A stretch of 64,000 nucleotides of DNA, taken from NCBI GenBank assembly GCA_021442155.1, contig CM038232.1:64077436-64141435 (forward strand). Direction: 5' to 3'. The stretch's first letter is position 1. The number at the start of each line of letters is the position of its first letter. The notes beneath the pieces were generated by a model, which saw only the letters and a list, made by a program, of their open reading frames with translations, ran no database searches and was not told where the DNA came from. Below, in pieces: positions 56,620-64,000 of this stretch. The DNA comes from Cymbidium sinense (Eukaryota > Streptophyta > Magnoliopsida > Asparagales > Orchidaceae). Position numbers and translations under genes: made by a program.

Positions 56620-59260
56620 AGAAAGGATAGTAGCTTGTATATTGTTGTTGGTTCATCATTAAATCTATATTCAAAGTCAAGTTGATGTTTATTTTGAATT
56701 TTGTTAAATAGAAAGAATAAAAATTTAGTCAATAGATTCTAATAAAGGGTGATTAGTTTAATTTAAATTATGGGATAATTAATCAAGTATTCTTTATATA
56801 CTAATTACTTCATAGCGATCATGTGGATAAATTTTGATATTCACTATGCAACTTATAGAATTTTAAGATGAATGTTAAGATGATCATTATAAAAAATATT
56901 CAAGTGAATTCTAACATTATGTCTTAATACATCTTTATAAACTCTCAAAGAAGATGAAGGAAGAATCTAAATTATATTTAAGAATATATTTGAGATCATA
57001 AAAATTATTTGATGAAAAATCACTAATTGACTCTTAGCTCATAATAGACAAATATACTGTAAAACATCTAAAATAATTTTATAGCCCAAAATATATTTAA
57101 AATTTTCTAGCATATATTTTGAAGGTTTATCTACTCACACAAAGTGAAGGAGTTATTATCTGAGGAAAATAAAATTCTAAATTTGAAGTATGCTTAGGCT
57201 ATATCATTAATTAGATTGAATAACCTAAATAATGACTGTGTATCTTGTAATTCATTACATATTTATTTCATCATAATAACAGTGTATGTTAATTAAATTT
57301 AAAACATTATTTATGCTTTCAAGTTTTCTCTACTATGCTTAATAGTTATAAATTCATACTCTTAGATTGATATTTATACTTAATATTTAATAAGAATTAT
57401 CTTATAAACTTATGTGGAATTATTATTCTTTATTCTTATTATTAAGTTAAAAATACTTTCTCCAATTTAAGAGAGGATATGCTTTAGAATAGTAAGTTAA
57501 ATTGATTATTTTTGGTATTTAAATTAATCCAAATTTGACATAATATTAAATGTATGCATATTCAGATAAACTCAAATGAAATTTTTTTAATAAGATCAAG
57601 ACATTTTTTTTTTTGACATATTTATTAACACTATTAGTGTATGCATATATACACAAAATAAATATTTATTTAAGAAAAAAAATTTTAAAAATAGCTTAAA
57701 AGAGAATATGGAGTTAAATTTTTCCTAAGATAAGATAAAAGGTTAGAATAATGTTGAGCTAGGTTGCCAACATGCCTTTGACCAGCGCATTAATACAAGG
57801 ATCCTTTGAAAGGTCAAACAAAATCTCATCGATTTATTGATAAATAGTTATAAAAAAAAACCTAATACAATTAATTATTTTGGATTTGTCTTATTAGGAT
57901 TGAAGTCAACAAAGAAGTCACCGTCAATCAAATTTTGATTAAATTTAATTAAAATAATTATTTCAGAATTTTATTAAAATAATACCTGTTTAGAATATAT
58001 TTTTGCAAAATTACAATACGCTTTAGTACTACTTTGTAGATTTCTCTAAAATGTTGAGTTTTATTTAAATAATTCAATGTTTATTTAGAATAACCTAACT
58101 ATATAATATCAATTAAAGATTTTAGAAGTGCTAGTTTGAGCTCCACTCTTATGAGCCAACTTCAATGAACTAATAAGCTAAACTCGACTCGTTAACTCAC
58201 GAATCAGCTCAATTAATAAATATTAACATAAAAGAAACTTAAATATATTATAATTTAATAGTTTAATAATGAAAATAATAAAAAAATTTAAAACTACATG
58301 TTATCCTCTTATAGTTTTTATCTAATTTTTTATTTTTATTATTATTTTATCATTATAATTACTTGAATAAGAATTCTTTTATCTTTTTCATGCTAAATGA
58401 GTCGGCTCTTGATCTAACTAGAACTCCTAAATTAAACATGAGCTTGAACTCAAACTTAATTAATTAATAAAAGCCCAAGCTCAAGTCGAGGGTGACTGGA
58501 GCTCAACTCTTCTCGTTCATTACCCCTAGACCCTACATCTACAGTGAGCTAGAATTATAGCTTCATTAATAAATTAGAATCAGTAGTAAAACATATGATA
58601 ATTAAAACGGTTAAAAAATTAAATTATGAGTGAAACGAGACTTTTCTAAATACTTTTTATATTAAATATGTTAAATATATGAATAATATTTTTAAAATAA
58701 GATTAGCACATTAAAATAACGTTCCACTTTAATAAAATTATGATAATTAACCTCAAATATGAGATACTAATTATGATGTAATAATGATTAGTTTATACTA
58801 TTAAGATTATCAGCAACCAATAGAGCCTCTTTTAAAGATTCCTGGATGCCAAACAAAGAAAAAAAAAGTCAGTTAATCGCAATAAAAATTAGGTAAAAAT
58901 TTTCTGATTAAATTAAAAAATATTTACAAATTTAATTATCATTTTATATTATATTATTTTAAAAGAGATTTCCATATATTTATATATCTGAAATCTAAAT
59001 TTTAATATTTATATAAAAACATCTAAATCTCTCATATCACAGAAAAAAATATCAATCACTAATCTTTTTAAAATAAATTATATTTTTTTCATACATAGAA
59101 AAATATGTTATACATACAACAAATTTTAAATATTAGAGGTATAAATACATAAAAATATTTTATATGTATATAAATATTTTTATTTCAAATTATGTTTAAA
59201 ATTTTAAATATATTATAATTAAATTTAAAATTCTCGTTTTATTTTTCACTCATCGCACGT
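56620..59260. other. AT-rich intergenic region
   Basis: No gene or conserved motif is seen in 2.6 kb, apart from scattered A and T runs and a slightly less AT-rich patch at 58130-58540. Confidence 0.6.
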
Positions 59261-59266
59261 GTTCCT

Positions 59267-59293
59267 CCCCCCCCCCCCCCCCCTCCCCCCCCC
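59267..59293. repeat. C17-T-C9 tract
   Basis: Seventeen C, one T, nine C. The minus strand is a G run able to form a G-quadruplex. Length may be affected by sequencing error. Confidence 0.8.
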
Positions 59294-59597
59294 GATGCCC
59301 ATGAGATATCGAGTCACCTCCGATTATTAGCATCAGATCCTTGGTTCGCTTCCAGACTCCAAACTTGCTTTGTAGACAGAGAAAGAAGAGAGAGAAGAAA
59401 GATAAATATATTTTTTTTTCAAATTTCATTTTTTATTTATACAAAAAAAAACTTACAATATCTATATTATGAGCATGAACATAATTCGTTAAATCATACC
59501 TTATTTTTTAATTAAACTTTTATAATTTTATGTAAGAATTTACTGAAGCTGATAATAATATTTATAATTTAGCTAATTTATAATTTAAATCCATTTG

Positions 59598-59602
<5 letters not shown>

Positions 59603-59632
<30 letters not shown>
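59603..59632. repeat. (AT)n microsatellite
   Basis: About 15 AT units. Confidence 0.95.
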
Positions 59633-59635
<3 letters not shown>

Positions 59636-59749
59636 CTTATTGATAATAACAATATATTCTATAAAAATAAATCAACAAAAAATTGATAAATATTTATCTA
59701 GCTTAAACAAAAACACAGAATCAACATTTTCACATAAAATGAAGCCATA

Positions 59750-59758
59750 GAGAGAGAA

Positions 59759-59801
<43 letters not shown>

Positions 59802-59802
59802 A
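59750..59802. repeat. (GA)n microsatellite
   Basis: Purine-only GA repeat with one AAAGT interruption at about 59757-59762. (GA)n tracts are common in plant promoters and 5' leaders, and it directly precedes the doubtful small locus. Confidence 0.9.
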
Positions 59803-59849
59803 TAGTGATTAGTGAGTTGATAGAGTTTTCTTGTTGCAGGCTTAAAGGG

Positions 59850-60022
59850 ATGGCAGAAGAAGGTATACTGAGATCTGAGAGAGGTTCTCCACCTAACTTT
59901 TGGGACAAAGTCGTAGCTCAGATGCAGCAAGAAGAAGGGAACACGAGCTGATGATGGAGGCCAAGAGGGAGGAGAGATTCCATTGTTTATGGCAGTGGGC
60001 TTCACGAGAGAGACAGTGAGGG
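59850..60022 (+). CDS. Doubtful small coding locus (33- and 22-codon frames)
   Basis: The frame at 59850-59951 starts MAEEGILRSERGSPP and ends QQEEGNTS, 33 codons. Its TGA overlaps an ATG (TGATG), from which a 22-codon frame in another register runs to about 60022. Upstream is (GA)n, then 'ttttcttgttgcag' at 59826-59839, a good 3' splice site. This is the least AT-rich stretch for several kb. I do not recognise either peptide. It may be the remnant 5' end of a gene or a non-coding exon. Confidence 0.25.
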
Positions 60023-60271
60023 ACTGATGGGCATTAGTTCCTTTTCTCTCTCAGCTCATCTAAAAAGCTTGCATGAGCTCTATGCTTCTCATTTATGTCA
60101 TTTCCATGTCTCTTTGATGTTGTTGGAGGCTTATTTGCTGATATTTTAAGTCAAGGGTGATCTCCTTTCTAGCATCTTTCTGTTGATGATATTATTAATA
60201 TTTAATATTTATTTTTTTAATTAGGTTATGCCTCTTTTTTTTTTGAATTTATTTTTGAATGACTACAAGAT

Positions 60272-60545
60272 ATTAGAGGTCGTTTATATCAATTTTATGT
60301 TTTATTTTTTAGTTTTATTTTATTTTATTTATATTTTGATTTAAAATAAAATATGTTTGATGATAACAATTAATTTTAAAAATACTTAAACATTCAAAAA
60401 TAATTTTGAGTGTTTCTAAAATAATGTGATATATTTTCTAAACAGAATAATTAAAATACTTTAAAAATATTTTTAATAAATATATTATTTTTATAAATAT
60501 AGAAAATAGAAAATATGAAACAAATTGATCCCAAATAGATCTTTA
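60272..60545. mobile_element. MITE-like element A
   Basis: The ends are imperfect inverted repeats: 'tagaggtcgtttatatcaat' on the left, and 'taaagatctatttgggatca' when the right end is read inverted. The interior is AT-rich with 'aaatatgtttgatgataa'. It is related to element B in opposite orientation. No coding capacity. Confidence 0.55.
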
Positions 60546-60744
60546 GTAATTAAACAAATTTTATATTTTATTTTTCTCAAAATAAATCTAATGAATTTTA
60601 ATTATATTTCTAACTAAAAAATTAATCATGCTGTCCTGATCTAATAATTTTGTTTCACAAAAAAAAAATATTAAAAAAGAATATTAAGTACAAAATGGAT
60701 CATTTCATTAAGGAAAATGATCCTAGCCTATGGAGTTCCCTCAT

Positions 60745-60766
60745 ATATATATATATATATATATAT
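60745..60766. repeat. (AT)n microsatellite
   Basis: About 11 AT units. Confidence 0.9.
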
Positions 60767-61778
60767 CACACTGATCTTTGAACTATTTTTAGATGAATAA
60801 TTTTTCTAAAATTAGCAACAAGTGAGTTTGCATGCCGAAATATGTAGTATTATGCATCTGGAGGTTTTTTTTTCCAGAAAATAATCGCAATTTTATTTAA
60901 CTATCCGTTTTATAGCTATTTTTTTTAGAAATTCTTCTGACGAGAAAGTACTTTTGAGAGTAAGAATGATTAAAATATGATAACTATCTAAAAGATATTG
61001 TTCGTATTTTTAAAATAGAAAATATTTATAACACTCATATTAGTTTTTCAAAAAATTATTTTAAGCACAACATTTTCATAACTATCATTATAAAAAGCTA
61101 AAGTTGCCTCAGATGGATCCTTAGGTATATTTGGGCAGCTACAGATATTTTAAAATGCAACTGTAAAACTATTGCACAAGAAGTTGTTTAAAAGGCTATA
61201 ATGAGCATTATAAATTTTTTGTTTTAAAAAATTTAGATCGTAGCTTTCTGTTAGCTATCATACTATATTATATTATATTAAAAAAATATAACTTTCTTAC
61301 TATAGATTCTTCATAACGTAGTTTCTAAACATTGTGGTGTATTTTTGTACAATGCACACTCTTAATCTTAAAAAAAGAAATGCATAATGATTTCCTAATA
61401 TTTCTTAATAAAAAAATTTCTCTTAGGATAATAATTAAATTATTTAAATATATTTTGAGATAAGTACAAAATTTAAAAGTTATATATATTTTGACTTTAC
61501 AAATAAGGGTTGGGAATTTTTTTCTGAATTTTTTAATTATTAAGACAACTATGTAAAATAGAAATCTTATGAGAAGTAAAATTTATAAACAAGTTGGTGA
61601 ATGAGCTATGCACAAGATAAAAGAATTGACATTAATTTTTAACAACTACTATGAAAAATTATAAATAAAGATAAAGAAGTTTTGATATTAGAAAAGGATA
61701 AATATGTAATAATTTAGTGTATTATTATTATTTATTTTTAAGAATAAATAATATTATTTTTAAAAATAGTACAACCAA
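60767..61778. other. AT-rich intergenic region
   Basis: No gene is seen. The stretch 61125-61345 has weakly complementary ends ('tatatttgggcagctac' and, inverted, 'aatgtttagaaactac') and could be another old MITE. Confidence 0.4.
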
Positions 61779-61918
61779 CATTTAGGTGTCTTTGATATTT
61801 TTAAAAATAATTATTATCATCAAATATGTTTTATTTTATAATAAAATATCAACAAAATAAAATAAATATAGTAAATAATAAACAAAAAATAAAAGTGATC
61901 CCAAAGGGCTCCTAAATG
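61779..61918. mobile_element. MITE-like element B
   Basis: About 140 bp with terminal inverted repeats CATTTAGGTGTCTTTG and (inverted) CATTTAGGAGCCCTTTG. The interior matches element A when inverted ('tgatgataa', 'tttattttataataaaat'). Too short to encode protein. Confidence 0.6.
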
Positions 61919-62860
61919 CATACTACTCATCCTTTGGATATTGGTAAAAGTAGGTAAATTGGTCTAAAAATATTTTAAAAATTAGAATGGATATTAAACT
62001 GAAAAGAAGTGTTTCAAAATCAATATTTTAATTGAATGGCATAATAAATATAAAAATTATTTTAATATAATTTAATAATAATTTAATAATGTTATTTTCA
62101 ATAATTTAATATATAATATTATATTTTTGATTAATTTACTTTTAATATTTTGAAAACTATTCTAAACTAAAATTTTGAGATATGAGATTTTAATTACTTC
62201 CTTTTTTTAATTTCATTTTTTTTTCTAATCAAGTGATCAAAATAATAAAAAATTAAAATTTAATCAATATAAGATAGTTCTTCAAAAATTGATCTAGTTG
62301 GTCAGGTTTATAACAAATTCATAAAATTTTCAATTATTTTTATGGTGTTAATAGGTAAAAAAAGGATTTATATGATGTATCTCTAGGCATCTAAATACGT
62401 CCACTTTCTTAGTATTATGACATGATGGATTTTTTAATATTTCTAACTAATAAGCATCACACAAAATCGTTAGTGCACTCTTATCTCGATGCTCTTCTAA
62501 CTAGGCTTAGCTAAGTGATTTTCTTAATCACATGCACACTGATATGATATAATCTTTTAGGCCACAACTAAGACTTATTTATTGTAATGTTCATGCATGA
62601 AACCTCACTTGACTTATGCTATTAATATCCAACATATACATATTAATAATTTTGAGTACTTCTAAAGTAATTTTCTCATTTAAGTTTAACAAGTGTTAGA
62701 TAAAAATTTAACATCAAAACATTTATCACATATTTATTTGGTATTAAGTATCTTATTTGAATTATTGACTTAGAGGAGATCATTTGATGACCCAAATTCT
62801 AATGTCAGTGACTCTTTTTATAGCATAATCACTAAAATTAGCTTTATCTATTTTCTCGAA
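61919..62860. other. AT-rich intergenic region before LTR-5
   Basis: No gene or motif is seen. Confidence 0.5.
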
Positions 62861-64000
62861 TGTGGTGTTTTAGTTTGGAGTTGTAGGAATGCCACGCAGA
62901 TCTTAGGAGTGCTTTTTGAAATGATCAAGTATGACATCTAAGGGATAATGTGCTATCTCGAAAGATAGAAACACCACCCTTCAATGGACTCAATCACCTA
63001 ATAAGAATTCCTAAGGCATATTGGTCTATATATATTCCAAAGATCTTTCCTCTACTTTACATGGATAAGTAAAGTATAGTTTATTTTACGGATTTTTTAG
63101 TTCTCTATCAAAGAAAGCTTCCATAATTAATTACATTCTAGAAAATGAGAATTTCCTAAGAACACTTTTGATTAAAGTAGTCAACTAATGTCTCCAAAGA
63201 TTTCAAAGGTGGATAATTAAAGAATTGGTTTTTCTTGGAAAGCAATTGGGGAAGGCTCAAATAGGAAGAGTTCTTAGCGGATTCTAAAAGAGAATAAGTA
63301 GGAAGCATGATACTAAAAAGCTTAGTGGGTATTTTAATCTACCTTGTAGTAAGGCTTTATATTTTTGAAAGCAAGAAACTTATATATTTGTGTTAAAATT
63401 TTATTAAAATGTTAAGACTTAGATTCTAACAGTATAGATTGTGAAAATACTTAAGAGATGCGTTCTTATACTTGTAACAGAAGAGAAAATAAGAAGTCTT
63501 TGAACATATATATTGAGTTCTCTAGCACAAGCTAAGAGCTTGTCATAATTATACTCAGGAGAATAAGATATATTGGTTTACTTCCACTAGGGAGAGTGGA
63601 CCAATCCAAACTCTTATGAACTTACAACCATCTGAAGTAGCTGCCAGCTAACTTCTCTTACGATTCAAAATCATGTGGTCTAGTATTATATAAATGCAAG
63701 ATGATTAGATTGTTATTAATTAGGAAAGAATCTAGAGTCATAAGCTCACCCTAGAAGACTAGATTATGATAGGTGTGCAAGTTATGACCTAAACTAATGC
63801 AATAAGATTTACATATTTTTATTTTATTTTTTTGACACATCATTTTGTACTCAAGCTTTGGAGAGTTTATGCCTATATGCATGACAAAAAGTGGTTATGG
63901 GCTAAATCAAAGAGAAAATGTATTTTCCACTATAAAGGATTGCTCTCGTAGGTCAAACATATCTCTTATCGTGTAAGAGTGGAGATCTCCTATTTGTAAT
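62861..64000 (-). mobile_element. LTR-5, truncated by the window end
   Basis: It begins TGTGGTGTTTT and aligns with the start of LTR-3 (21325 onward) and the inverted end of LTR-4. Shared landmarks include 'ccacgcagatcttagg', the 'cgaaagatagaa.caccacc' block and the 'ctctactttacatgga' block. It has the same orientation as LTR-1 to LTR-3. Its left terminus is the best preserved copy of that end and fixes the LTR terminus as CACCACA in the sense direction. Confidence 0.85.

Noticed and set aside
59750..60005. Ser/Leu-repeat frames on the minus strand
   Set aside because: They are translations of the (GA)n microsatellite.
59760..60130. MicroRNA precursor (miR156-like words such as 'gcagaagaag' and 'gagctctatgcttctc')
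   Set aside because: No mature miR156, miR172, miR529 or miR535 sequence is present, and I see no long complementary arms.

Overview
This window looks like a repeat-dominated stretch of a flowering-plant nuclear genome. It is AT-rich and has no rRNA, tRNA or intact host gene that I can support. Almost every coding trace is a broken transposable element: Ty3/gypsy (Metaviridae) of the Tat type, Mutator-like (MULE) and non-LTR LINE. I cannot name the species. Very long LTRs, dual RNase H domains and long repeat-bearing 3' non-coding regions fit a large plant genome.

The left 37.5 kb is one compound structure on the minus strand. From left to right: the end of one LTR (1-1965) abuts a second LTR (1966-10518). 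Next come a 3' non-coding region full of degenerate tandem repeats (10519-14160) and a decayed integrase, RNase H, RT, protease and gag set (about 14260-21100). A third LTR follows (about 21325-28633), then a second 3' non-coding region (28634-31400) and a second decayed pol-gag set (about 31500-37545). The layout is therefore LTR - internal - shared LTR - internal, with the last 5' LTR missing. In the sense (minus) direction each unit is 5'LTR-gag-PR-RT-RNaseH-aRNaseH-INT-3'UTR-3'LTR. A normal RNase H followed by a second 'YFDGA/TNNEAEYEAL' RNase H is the hallmark of the Tat lineage. One unit with both LTRs is about 27 kb, and the LTRs are 7.3-9 kb, which is exceptionally long.

At 37546-38600 a different gypsy element, on the plus strand, leaves a gag zinc-knuckle and protease fragment. 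It is followed by a complete solo LTR of the first family in plus orientation (38765-46457). That LTR is flanked by a perfect 5-bp target-site duplication, GGATC. Right of it are two short minisatellite arrays (86-bp and ~89-bp units) and a promoter-like TATA box leading into a GC-rich CAC/GAC-type repeat (48.8-49.5 kb).

From 49.9 to 56.6 kb lie two MULE copies on the minus strand. The left one keeps only the N-terminal PB1-like domain and a C-terminal segment. The right one (52155-56607) has long terminal inverted repeats built around palindromes. It carries a broken transposase with DNA-binding, DDE and SWIM zinc-finger parts, a CCHC knuckle and a C-terminal segment paralogous to that of the left copy. 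A LINE reverse transcriptase fragment sits in its 3' part. The remainder (56.6-62.86 kb) is AT-rich intergenic DNA with microsatellites, a C17/C9 tract, two related MITE-like elements in opposite orientation and one doubtful small transcribed-looking locus (59.75-60.1 kb). At 62861 another LTR of the main family begins and runs off the window.

Most unusual are the LTR itself (dense TTGAC/W-box-like clusters upstream of the TATA box, a conserved splice-donor-like site in the leader, GC-rich hairpins and a 2-3 kb low-complexity tract), the tandem element array, and the separate homogenisation of the two 3' repeat arrays.
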